Shown here: in pieces, positions 22,996 through 34,000 of the stretch
How positions within the stretch are numbered: the stretch's first letter is position 1
Layout of the letters: each line of letters starts with the position of its first letter
DNA from: Scilla litardierei
Taxonomy: Eukaryota > Streptophyta > Magnoliopsida > Asparagales > Asparagaceae
NCBI GenBank assembly: GCA_030789695.1
Contig: CM061133.1
Span: forward strand, 92,417,248 to 92,481,247
Length of the DNA: 64,000 bases
Reading direction: 5' to 3'
Made by a program: the position numbers and the translations under genes
The notes under the pieces: model-generated
Databases searched by the model: none
Told to the model about the DNA's origin: nothing
The model's input: only the letters and a program-made list of their open reading frames with translations

Positions 22996-23394
22996 GGTAC
23001 GCCCCCAGTGACCAGCACTGAAATGATCACGTGGTGACAAAAAATGATTAACCTCGTGAGTACGAAAAGATTAGATAGTGAGTGCGAAAAGACTGCCTAG
23101 ACGGGTCTAGCCTTATATCCCGAGCTACATTTGCTCCACATTGTTCACGCACCGGGCCGAGTCCATTCCGAGGCCAGAAACCTTTTTTGTTGATATTGCC
23201 TACTTTCTAGGCTAGTCTTTGCATTTCCCAATTCTACATATAGGGTTCACGGACCGGCCCTGTTTGTATTCGCTTGGGATGTTCATATGAATTTGGCGAC
23301 GATCTCCATAACTGCGCTCACAAATTGTTAGTTCATAATATATTTATGTTTGTTCATTATCCAAAACCAAATCCGCGGAGTCCAATATCCAACA

Positions 23395-25433
23395 TTTTAG
23401 TCCATCAACAATTATGATCTACATACAAGGCTTCCATTTGTTTCATTTATGATCTACATACCTTTTGAAGTAATATTTTTCCATAACTCCAAACTGAGGC
23501 TGGAACCGATCTACGCCCAGACCTAATTTCTTCACACACAGATGGTTTACTTGCAAGTTTTTCATTCAAAATTCGCAAAGGTTGCCACTACAGTTTCTCC
23601 TTTTTTAATTTTTTTGAAACTCATCATCCCTTCCTCCTCCCTCCCATTCCTCTTCTTATTCACCGCCGAAGCCGACGCCGTCGTTGCTCAGCCCCATAGC
23701 GTGCCTTTTGCTGACATCACATTCCCATACTCTTCATCTCCCCTCCATTCTCCTCATCCACTTCGGCCATTGCCGCCACCGCCACCTCAGCTTCTAGGTT
23801 GGGTGGGTGGAGAGAGTTCATGGCGGCGGTTGATGAGGAGGAAGCGACGAAAGGAGGAAGAGGAGATGGGTAATTTGTGGATATGTGATGTGTATAAAGT
23901 AAGATACTGCAATTTAAATATTAGTGGGTGTGTTTGTGGAGTGGTCGGTGGGTAAAGCAATTAGGTATCTGTGTATAAAATTTCCTGATATAGAAGCCTA
24001 ACCTTCTTTTATATTCATCGCTGTTGTTTCATCTTGCATGTTAACAACTCAGTTCGTGTCAACTATGTTGATAAAAAATGTTGGTACCAGCGGAACAACA
24101 ACCCCTAACAACTAGCCAGCGAGCTTAGGCTTGAAAAATTTGTTCACATAACAAACCAACCAACCAATCTCTCGTCGGATCTTGTGAGAGCAAATTGGCA
24201 AACGAAATGCAATAAATACTCAACAATCTGAAAGTAAATGAGGCAGAGGAATTTACCCTAGTTTGGTTGCGAAAACATACTCTAGCATTCCGAGATGATC
24301 TATTATAATCAAGGAGAACCCACTAGCTTACACCAATGCCTTCTTCTTCACACTCTTGTGAGTAATAACTTGACAATTCCAAGCCCCCACAGATCTCACA
24401 AAGAAAGAAGAAGTGAAAGAGAAACACTAGAAGACCTAAGAGTCAAAGGAACACCCTTAGTCTCTATCTAATCCACTTGATTCTTGTCTCTTCTAAACTC
24501 TTCAAAGTCCTCACAATTTCTCCCAAAAACTATTGGCAGCCGGCTTCTATTCTCTTAGCTTAGGGAAAAATGGCAGCAAGCTTGGCTCTTTTTTCTGTAA
24601 ATTAGCAGATGCAGCAGCTCATGTCTCCTCTCCGTTGGTCACAAAAAAGAAAGGCCTCCCTTGCACAAGCTGTCAGTCACAAACAGAAGGGTCCAATCAA
24701 AATTTATGTCTTCAACAATTGCATCAAGTCTTGGGGCCCACAAGAGCTGTGATGCGGAGACTTTTGCAGCACCAAAAACAACACTCTACATTGCAACAAA
24801 AATCTCCAGCACTCCATCCAAGCACCACATTGATCAAAGCTCCTTGGTCACTCCACAGACATCCTCACTGTCTCGGAATCCGTGCCCTTTAGCGCTGCAC
24901 TCAAGCCACCAAACATATCAAGCCCAAGCATGTCTTGAGCTTGATGGCAGGAACGGGCTTGGAGAACATGGCTGCGTGGTTCTTCTCATTTGCATGAAAT
25001 CAATATTATGGCGTTATTAATTTTACACTTGCATTTTACAGTAGCCGTTAAAGATAGTATTGGATGTGTGGTCCAATGTCTACGTTGTCTTGCGTAGGGG
25101 CATAGTTCGCCCAACAGTGACAAATAATGGCAACGTTTCCCGGTGACAAAAAAGATTACCGAGGGAACATTGGCAGAGTAGTACTAATCTTATCAATAGA
25201 GGTGCATGCGTTCACTAGAGATTTCCGATGACTAGCACAATAAAACATTGACAAAGTAGTACTAATCTTATCAACAGTGGTGCATGCGTTCACTAGAGAT
25301 TTCCGATGCCTAGCACTAAAACGATTGCCTAAGTAGCACTAATCTCATCCATATAGGGCGCATGCGTTCCGAATGGTTCACGGGAGATTCCAACGCATTC
25401 GTTGTCTTGCGTCGGCGCATGGTACGCCCCCAG
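23395..25433 (+). repeat. 2345-bp tandem duplication, copy 2
   Basis: Directly follows copy 1. Contains the second 137-codon frame (23542-23955) and an extra 78-bp unit. Small differences such as GCTATGCTTTGTAG against GCTGTGATGCGGAG show some age. Confidence 0.9.
25165..25370 (+). repeat. 78-bp tandem repeat, three units
   Basis: One unit more than in copy 1, placed just before CGCATGCGTTCCGAATGGTT. Confidence 0.75.
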
Positions 25434-26104
25434 TGCCCAGGACCGGCCCTGTTTGTAGTCTTGCGTCGCCGCCGCATAGTTCGCATCCAATATCCTAGTA
25501 CTAAAATGATTGCGTGGAGACAAAAACACGACGTCGGACTCGGTTCTTCTCATGGCCTAGTACTAAATTGATTCCACTTGCCTACGTTGCCTTGCGTCAT
25601 CGCGCGGTTAGGCCCCCGTGTCCTATAGTACTACGATGATTGCGTGGTGACTTGCCTTCATATGAGACTTGCCTTGTCTCCCAAGTAACATGTGCTCTGC
25701 ATTGTTCACTGATTGAGCCGCGACAATTCCAAGACAACAACTGTTTTCCGTTGGTGCATTCTTGGCTAATCTTCTAAAGTTGTATCATTTCCCTAAAGTT
25801 TTATCTTCGTTTTAAAAATAACAAAGAACTACCTTGCACTCTGCGTTTCCCAAGTTATCACTCTAAATTGTTACTAGATAGCGGTGGCAGTCTGAACTGC
25901 TATTCAACCATTGCGATAAATTTTTTATAGACTTATACAGGTTTACGGAATTAACTTCAGCATTTCTAGAAAGCTTGAGATAGTTTCTGTTAACAAAGTT
26001 CATTGCACTATTTGTGTGAAGTAAAACTTCTCGCGATTTTTTGTTATCTTCAAAGTTTATCACAGTGCTCTGAAGAAACGATGCACCATCAATGTAGTTT
26101 TTTG
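25434..26104. other. Degenerate remainder of the duplicated unit
   Basis: Degraded variants of TTGTCTTGCGTCGGCGCATG occur near 25460 and 25585. Nothing gene-like seen. Confidence 0.45.
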
Positions 26105-26310
26105 TTTTTGAAAATTAGCTTATATTCAATTGTGGCTTGGTCTCTCGCCCTTGATCTTCACTTTGTGTCACTTATCTTCTAAATAACATTTGGTATTATT
26201 AAGTTACAGACTGCAAATTTAAGTTGGAATTTCTATACACCCAAACCTGATTGCTTCACGTACAAATTATTTATTTACAAGTTTGCCATTCAAAATTTAC
26301 AAGTTGACCA
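26105..26310 (+). repeat. Third, degraded and partial copy of the tandem unit start
   Basis: Aligns with 21005-21250: TTATATTCAATTGTGGCTTG, then GATTGCTTCACGTACAAATT and AAGTTTGCCATTCAAAATTT keep order and spacing but are much diverged. Confidence 0.6.
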
Positions 26311-26379
26311 CTAATCTTCTTCTTATTTATTTACAACTTCGCTCATATTCCTATTGTTATTCAAGAAAAGTGATTTAGT

Positions 26380-26806
26380 TTGAAAAGAAAGAAGAGGAAA
26401 ACAAGAAAGTTTTCCTTAGTAAATGTACTTTGCTTTTGAATGAGAATGCATTATTAAAATCCAAAGTCTCTATTCTTGAATTTTCTATTAAGAAATTTTC
26501 CATAGGAAAACAATCTCTAGATATCATTCTTGGAAATCAATTATATGGCAATAATAGACGAGGACTTGGATTTGGTTTGAAAAATGTTGAAAACTCAAAA
26601 TTTAAGAAAATTCACAATATGCCTATTATTGTCAAAAATATGCGTGCAAAGTGCTTTACTTGTGATAGTGTCGGTCATACATCTTATAATTGCAATTTTA
26701 GGAACACGAAAATAAAGTTTAAACAAGTGTGGGTTCCTACATCATTGGTGACTAACATTATTGTACCTTGTAGAATTCCAAGGTCACACATAGCATCTAC
26801 AGTGTA
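26380..26806 (+). pseudogene. gag: Element D: SIRE-like Copia gag remnant
   Basis: C-terminal part of a Copia GAG: a coiled-coil-like stretch (LLNENALLKSKVSILEFSIK), the short QSLDIILGNQ and GLGFG motifs usual just before the SIRE knuckle, and a CX2CX4HX4C zinc knuckle (CFTCDSVGHTSYNC, about 26653-26694), followed by FKQVWVP. A TAG follows at 26804. Protease, integrase, reverse transcriptase and RNase H are absent; the next recognisable parts of this element are the polypurine tract and LTR at 28145, so the pol gene has been lost. Confidence 0.68.
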
Positions 26807-28144
26807 GGTACGATGGAGATTTGGTGAGGAGCTTTGAATTGACCGTTTTCATTATTTAAGCTTCTTAGGCAAACGACGACGCGAAGGTATATCTTTTTTC
26901 CTCATTGAAATTAATTCATACCTTAATAGTTTTTGCATGCTTGAACTATTTTTTATTTGAGTGCTAGCTTGCTTGATTTTAGTTTGCTTGATTCATTTTA
27001 TATAAAAAAATCAAAAAAATGAAAAAAATTAATACTAAAAGAAAAAATGTGCTTAATGAAAATCTTTTCTCTTTGTATCATTCAAGTAGTATTATTGAAT
27101 GTCATTCATATCTTTGAAGAAATCATTGTATTATTGTTATAGCTACATGTGCATGTTAGAACTACTAAGTAGCCATGACATGCTTAAAGAATTGAATAAC
27201 GTGATTTCTACACCTACACCCTCACTTCCACGAGTATTGAATATTGTTGTACAATTGGAGTATTTTTTTATGAAATGTTCGAAAGTTAATGTAAGTTGAA
27301 AATAGCTGATAAATCTAAGGTATATGATGTGTATTTGCCATGGATAGAAATTGAGCACAAAAGAATTGAATATGAAACAAGAAAAATGTAAAAGATTGAA
27401 TATTTCTCCGTATGTAAAATGGATACAATTCATGGCAAGTATACTATCCACGAGTATCCAACATATGCTATATGAGTAATCCTTAGCGTTGGTGTATTTT
27501 ACTCGTCAACCAATGTCACTCCCACATCTAAGAGTCCTTATAGTCTATGTTTTTGGGGTGTGGTATCTTGACTCATTTTATTGAGGTGGGGAAAATCAAT
27601 CCTAGTGATTTCATGGTTATTGGAAAATGTGGATTGGTTTTGGTTGATTTCTAGAGAGTTTCTCCCTTTGTTCTTCAATTATTTAATCATTAAACTTACA
27701 CGATGGTGTAGAAGTCTACATTACACTTTTCATTGAATTTGAAATGCTTATTCTAAGAAAGAGACATGCAAGTGTTAGTTGTAATTTATAATACTTTATT
27801 GCATGTGACATGAACTAGACTTCGTTTATATGCTTTTGATGATAACAAAAGGGGGAGAAAATAAATGAAAGTTTGGTGCATATACGTTCATATCTGAATA
27901 TTGGTTTAAGGGGGATCACTAATGAATAATTGAATATGTGAGTATGTGTTCAAGGTGGAGCCTGAAACTAGGGGGAGCCATGCTTATTTGTAACACATTA
28001 TCATTGCATCATTGCATGCTTGTATGCTTGTACATCAAGTGTCATATTGTTGCATACATCCTCCCATTATCACACTTCACACACACATGTCACGATGTAT
28101 TATTTGGAACGTTAGTGCAAATCTTATAATCGTTTGTCATCATC
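26807..28144 (+). other. AT-rich remainder of element D
   Basis: No coding domain. The end of the stretch resembles the 3' non-coding region of SIRE-like elements (GATGATAACAAAAGGGGGAG near 27840, then the polypurine tract). Confidence 0.45.
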
Positions 28145-28157
28145 AAAAGGGGGAAAT
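28145..28157 (+). other. Polypurine tract of element D
   Basis: AAAAGGGGGAAAT directly before TGTTGGATACAACG, equivalent to AAAAAGGGGGAGAA of G1 and G2. Confidence 0.7.
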
Positions 28158-29324
28158 TGTTGGATACAACGTGTGTTGGATCCAACGATCGATGACTTCG
28201 TATTTGATGATAACAAACGTGTGTGAACGTTCTAATGTGTGTGCTAAGTGTTTTCAGGAGTGGCACGCTTGTAAATCTTCAAAATAATGACTAAGTCAAT
28301 TGATGGAGGAATTTCTATTCACATGGCAAATTGGAAGATGAAAAATTGCTATTCATATAGCAACTTGGACTTGGTCAAAGAGATGGTGACTATAGCTTCA
28401 AGTATTGGACCAAGTCAAATTAGAGAGGACCCTATCCAAATCAATTTAAGATTGATTCATATCTCTATTGCCATTCATATCCAATTCCAATTCAATCTCT
28501 TAATCAAATCTCCATCAAATCCCATTCACTCCAAATCCTACTTCTATTAGCATTGCAATAAGATCCTATCAAATCTCCTATCCTATTTGAATCCAAATTC
28601 AAATCCAATTAGTATTGCAATGAGATCTAGTAGAATCCTAATCAAATCTCCATTCAAATCCCTAATCCCCCTAGCATTAGGATTTCTCCCTAGCTATATA
28701 AACCATATTCCTAGGGAAGTAAAACTTACGGCCATATACCAAACCATAGCCAATAAAACTTGCGGCCCATACAATACTCCAAGCCAATGACTTGCGACAA
28801 ACACCATAGAAGAAGGAGGAGGAGATAGTTCGGCCATTGCCCTAACCTAGCATCCATTGCCTATCATCATCCCTACCTGGCGCAAGACATCAAAACATTC
28901 CCATAGCTGCAAACAACATAACCAAGGCCAAAGCTCCAACACCTTGTGCAGTTTCCTTCTCCCTAAGCCTCAAGATCTCATAGCTGCAAGCCTCTACTTC
29001 CAAGAGCCAAGACCTCTTCATCTCCAAGTTGCACAAGCTATCAAGACCTCATCATCTTCTAGCCCTAACCACAACTTCATAGCTTTACCAAGGAATAAAG
29101 AGCATCCAAAGTTCACCCTCCTCCTATCTCCAAAGAGCCTAACTTCATCATCATCAAGAAGAGGCCGCAACAAGGAGGAGAGAGCCAAAGTCCTAGACGC
29201 AACATACTTGAAGACCTCAATAGTCGCAAGTAGTAGCACCCAAGCACCAAGAGGAGGGGTCTGTGCATGGACTGCTTGAGCAACCAAGGGGTCTGCGTGC
29301 GCACTAAAAGGTTCAGGCCGGGCA
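28158..29324 (+). repeat. Element D 3' LTR, left part
   Basis: Begins TGTTGGATACAACGTG after the polypurine tract. A TATA box (CTATATAAACC) lies at 28693-28703. It is interrupted by element G1 at 29325 inside a short repeat (GGTTCAGGCC...GCAC). The last bases, GGGCA (29320-29324), pair with AGGCA at 62069. Confidence 0.75.
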
Positions 29325-29740
29325 CGTTGAGTATTGATTCCCCGGATTTGGTTTTGATGATGAACAAACATAAATATCGTGAACTAACTCTTTGTGCACG
29401 CAGTTATGGAGGTCATCGCCAAATTTCTATGAACATCCCAAGCGACATCTCAAGACTTCTCAAAGCGCGTGATCGTGTGCCTAAAGCTTTGTTGAAGCTC
29501 AAGGACCATTATTGAAGTCATGAAGATTCGATTGAAGCTTTTGAAGACGGTTCGTCAAGTTTATTTTATGTCTTCTAGATTCTTTTCGTAGAATGTTAAG
29601 CCTTGAGTAGGTCTTACGTTTTAATCTTCATAACGCTCATATCTTAGAGCTAGGATCTTAGTAGAAGTCCATACGATCTTTCCTGAAGATTCGCGCTTCC
29701 ATTCGCGACTTCTTGTGCATGTTAGTTGGTTCAAGAAGAA

Positions 29741-30256
29741 AACCAACCGAGTAGATGGCAATCTAGTCGGTCGGTAAAGCTTCTTGAACCGACTAGAATG
29801 CCTTCTCATTTCTAGCTCACTTACTGTTTACAGTTAGTCGGTCTCAGTTGACTCACCGACCGACTAGTTGATGAACTAGTCGGACAGTGATCCTTCTTAG
29901 ACCGACTAGTTGAGCTTCTACTGTACAGCCTAACTTACTGTTTACAGTTAGTCGGTCAAAGCACACAGACCGACCGACTAGTTGAGAAACTAGTCGGTCA
30001 GAAGTTGTTCTTAAACCGACTAGCTGTATTTGAACTCAGACTATTTGTTTTATCTCTAAGTCGGTCTCAGTTGACTCACCGACCGACTAGTTGTGAAACT
30101 AGTCGGTTGGCAACTCTTCTTGGACCGACTAGTTCTTTAAGTCTGAACTTCTCTATTTGACTGTTCACCTCTTAGTCGGTTCATGTTGTTTCACCGACCG
30201 ACTAGTTAATGAACTAGTCGGTCAGTGATCCTTCTTTGACCGACTAGTCTGCTTCA
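29741..30256 (+). promoter_or_regulatory. Palindromic array of ACCGAC/GTCGGT cores in U3 of G1
   Basis: Five units of about 105-120 bp, each with the layout TAGTCGGT..., ACCGACCGACTAGTT, a 4-6 base loop, AACTAGTCGGT, then GACCGACTAG. I count 22 ACCGAC or GTCGGT hexamers by eye. The array ends about 60 bp before the TATA box. ACCGAC is the DRE/CRT core bound by DREB/CBF factors; a regulatory role is inference, and DNA or RNA hairpin structure is an alternative. Confidence 0.75.
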
Positions 30257-30314
30257 GAATAGAGCCGTTGGAGCATTAAATGCCACAATTTTTTGCTCTC
30301 TCTTTCCTCTATCC

Positions 30315-30322
30315 TATATATA
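30315..30322 (+). promoter_or_regulatory. TATA box of G1 5' LTR
   Basis: CCTATATATACTTGGAGTGC. Conserved as CCTATATATAC at 61336 and as CCTATAAATAC in G2 (39763 and 50234). Confidence 0.7.
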
Positions 30323-31051
30323 CTTGGAGTGCTGCATTCATAGCATTCAGGGTTGATATTAATTGATCTTTAGAGAATAAAAGAGAAGCATTTAATCCTC
30401 ATTCAAAGCTCTTTCATTTCTCACTTGAATCTCTCCCTCACTCTTATTTCAAAAGAGAGATTCATTGATTGTGAGCCTTCCAAGCCAAGAGCTTGATTCT
30501 AGGTCACCAACATCCTCCTAGGCTTCCATTGCTGGTCATCTACTTGGAGCTAGGGTTTGGTGCCCCTTCATCTTCCCCAAAATCCGTTTTGCCCTAATTC
30601 GTAAGCATACTCAAGGCATAGGATTTTGTCGGTAAGAATTTCGTATTTCATTTACTTCTATATTGTAAGTGTTTTACTCTCGGTTGTGAGAGTTTGTTTG
30701 TGATCCCGGGTTGTGGGAGTGACAATTTCATTTGTGTATGATTTGACTTTGTAGAGGTTTTCTACAAGTAATTCATAGTGCAAATTTGAGTTAGAGGTTT
30801 CTAACTCAAGTATCCGGAGGGGAACCGGGTGTTTGGGACGTAGGATCACCGGAAACAAGTCGGGGAGACTTGGGTGGATCAAAACCTGTTAATTCGTTTG
30901 TTTGCGATTGCATTTCTTTGTTGTCTCTATTTACATTTCCGCATTTTTGGTTGAGTTTGCAAGATAGTTATGAATTATCTTCTTAATTATTTTAAAGTAC
31001 TATTCACCCTCCCTCTAGTACTTGTGCAGTAGCTACGTAGGGCATTACATT

Positions 31052-31064
31052 TGGTATCAGAGCC
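31052..31064 (+). other. Primer binding site of G1
   Basis: TGGTATCAGAGCC, complementary to the 3' end of plant initiator-Met tRNA, two bases after the LTR. Confidence 0.93.
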
Positions 31065-31076
31065 AAGTACCTAGCT

Positions 31077-34000
31077 ATGTCTTCCAACGACAACAAGACC
31101 GTACGTCCACCTTCAGACTACAACACCTTCAGGAACCGAGAAGGAGCTTCTTCGGTGATGGAAGGACACTCCTCGACGAGGCCTCCTTTCTTCAACGGTA
31201 CCCACTACGGGTACTGGAAATGCCAGATGGAAACTTTCATCCGGAGTGCTTCACTGTGGAGAGCCACGTTGACGGAGTACGTCGAACCTGAAGAAGAAGA
31301 TTTCGCGAAGTGGACTACCGCGGAGGTCGCCGCGAAGGTAAGTAATGCCAAGGCAATGAATACCTTACAATGCGCTTTGGAGCCCGATGACTTCAATAAG
31401 ATATGCACATGTAAGAGTGCATATCAAATCTGGAACTCCCTCCTCATCTTGCATGAAGGAACGAGTATGGTAAGAGACTACAAACTCGTTGTTGTTAATA
31501 AAGATTACGAGTTATTTCATATTCAATAGGGTGAGAAGATGAAGGAGTACTACGCTCGCTTCGTCGACATCACCAACGAGTTGGAGGCTCTTGGTAAGAC
31601 CTACACACAAAAGGTGAAAGTCTCGAAGATCATCGATGGACTTCCTTCTTGTTGGGAGAAGCATACCTTCGCCATCGAGGAAGGTAATGACATGAGTAAG
31701 TATACCGTTATTCAACTAATGGGTACTTTAATGTCATATGAGGTACGCAAGGATAGCAAACTTAAGTTGCAGGACAAGATGAAGTCCTACTTGAAGCAAG
31801 ACGAGCCAAAGAAAAAGGCGATTCCATTCAAGGCCGCTCCATCCACATCCACATCTACCGATGATGAAGAATCGGAAGAAGAATTGGACTTGGAGTGCAT
31901 TGCCCTCATGGCAAAGAAGTTCAACCAGTTCTTCTGGAAAGGTAATTTCAAGAACAAATCTAAATTTGGTTCTTCTAACGCCTCCTCTCCTTTGTGTTTC
32001 AAATGCAACAAGCCAAGACACATCAAAGCGGATTGTCCTCAAAACAAGCAAAAGGAGAAGTGGAAGGCGCCAAAATTCGACAAGTCCAAGAAGTACAAGA
32101 AAGGGTACAAGAAGGGACTTGTCGGGACATTCTCCGACTCCGAGGACTCATCTAGTGGAGAGTCGGACGATGAGCAAGTGGAGCAAGCACACATGTGCTT
32201 CATGGCAAGAGAGGAGCAAGATAAAGATTCCTCCTCCGATGATAGCGACAATGAAGGTGATGAGGTAACAATGGATGACCTTAGAAATGCTAATGAGCAA
32301 ATATGGTCAAAATACACTAAATTAGTAAATAGATATACTAAGGTAAAAGATGATTTAGCTAGCATCCAAACCTCGCCTAAACCGATCATCACCAACAACG
32401 ACACCGTTGTTGAAGAGTTGAGAAATGAGATTGTAAATATCAAATCTCAACTTGAACATGTTCATATTGAGGAATCGGATGAACATGAGATAGCGGATTT
32501 GACTTCTCGGAACTCAACTTTGAGTATCGAGAATAAGAATCTCAAATCTCGTGTTTATGCACTCACATCGCAAGTATCCACTTTGGATGCTTCGATGCAT
32601 TCTCTCACTGAGAAGTATGAGTGCACATTAGGCCAAATTAGTAAATTCAATAAGGGTAAGGACCATTGGGATAAAATCCTAAATGACTTACTTCCGGCCA
32701 ATCACCACATTGGCTTGGGGTATAAGATGGGAAGTTCATCCAAATCAGCCACTACCTTTGTTAGGCCAACTTCCGGTGACTCAACGAGTAGGAGCAAACA
32801 CTCTATTGGTAGTTCATCTACCAATGGTGCTTCCACCTTGTACACACCCTCATTTGGAAAGAAACCCACTTTGGGTGGACCTCCAAAGAAGGATCATGCT
32901 TATATGTACACAAATACCATGCCACGTAGGAACACACGTCCTACTCCACATGTTCACACATATGATGATTTTTATGCACCACATCCACGGGCACGTGCAC
33001 ACCATGTGAGACACCCTCACGCACGTGTTCCTCCACATGTATATGTTCACTCACATCATCATATGAATAAATATCATCATGCACAATTTCATCATGTGTC
33101 TTATGCCTATCCACGACATGCATCACGTAGAAATCAACAACGCATGCATGCTCCCAATAGGAATAGGGCTCCCAAAATCTTCACTATTTGGAGCCCAAAG
33201 GACACAAGCATGAATGAAAAACAAGTTTATATGAATTCTTATTTTATGAATGTCGTGCATAGTGATAATTATGTGGGAAAGTCTAAGTCCAATTGGACTT
33301 GGCTTCCGAAGGTCTAATCTTTTTGGACCCAATGACCTTGGGTACCATGATACGATATTTTCTATCTATAGGTACTCAAGAGAAAGAAACGGAGTAACAA
33401 ATCCAAATTTGGCTCCAAGAATAATTGGATACTTGATAGCGGGTGTTCAAAACACATGATGGGTGACGCTCAATTGCTCTCCGGAGTAGTGCCCATTGCA
33501 AATAGAAACCGGGTAGTCTTTGGAGGCAACGAGAGCGGAACCATCATAGGTGTTGGCAAAGTAGGTAATCCTTCTAAACCACTAATAAGTGATGTTTATC
33601 TTGTTAAAGGATTAAACCACAATCTTATTTCAATAAGCCAACTTTGTGACAAAGGTTACAAAGTTAGCTTTGCGAAAGGAATGTGCCATATTTTAAGAAA
33701 AGATAATAATGATTTATTGTTTTTCGGCACACGCCATAAGGGTATATATATCCTAGATCTTCCAAGATCACATGAACAATGTCTCATTGCCAACACAAGT
33801 GAACAACACTTATGGCATCGACGTTTTGGTCATGTGAACTTTGGAACACTATTTAAACTTTCCAAGTTAAATTCTATTAGAGGCTTCCCTAAGCTTGTCT
33901 TTCAAAAGAAAAGCTTTTGTGACTCGTGTCAACGAGGCAAGCTTCCAAAATCTTCATTTAAACCTAAGAAAAGCATTTCATCTAAACGGCCTCTAGAGCT

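Larger units (their letters stand above)
21050..23394 (+). repeat. 2345-bp tandem duplication, copy 1
   Basis: Starts TTTTAGTCCATCAACAATTA. Every landmark reappears 2345 bp later with few differences up to about 23003. The rest of the unit is only patchily matched in copy 2 (GGACCGGCCCTGTTTGTA in both). The function of the unit was not recognised. Confidence 0.9.
29325..31049 (+). repeat. G1 5' LTR
   Basis: Starts CGTTGAGTATTG, where the other LTRs have TGTTGAGTATTG (T to C at the first base), and ends GCATTACA, 1725 bp. The first 190 bp show about nine differences from the 3' LTR by eye. Confidence 0.92.

Noticed and set aside
22132..25020. Short frames of 65-136 codons in the tandem duplication (for example beginning MAAGFYSLSLGKNG)
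   Set aside because: They overlap in different frames, change frame between the two copies and show no domain.
29741..30256. CRISPR-like array (palindromic repeats with spacers)
   Set aside because: It lies in plant LTRs, spacers are themselves repeated, there are no cas genes, and all four LTR copies share it.
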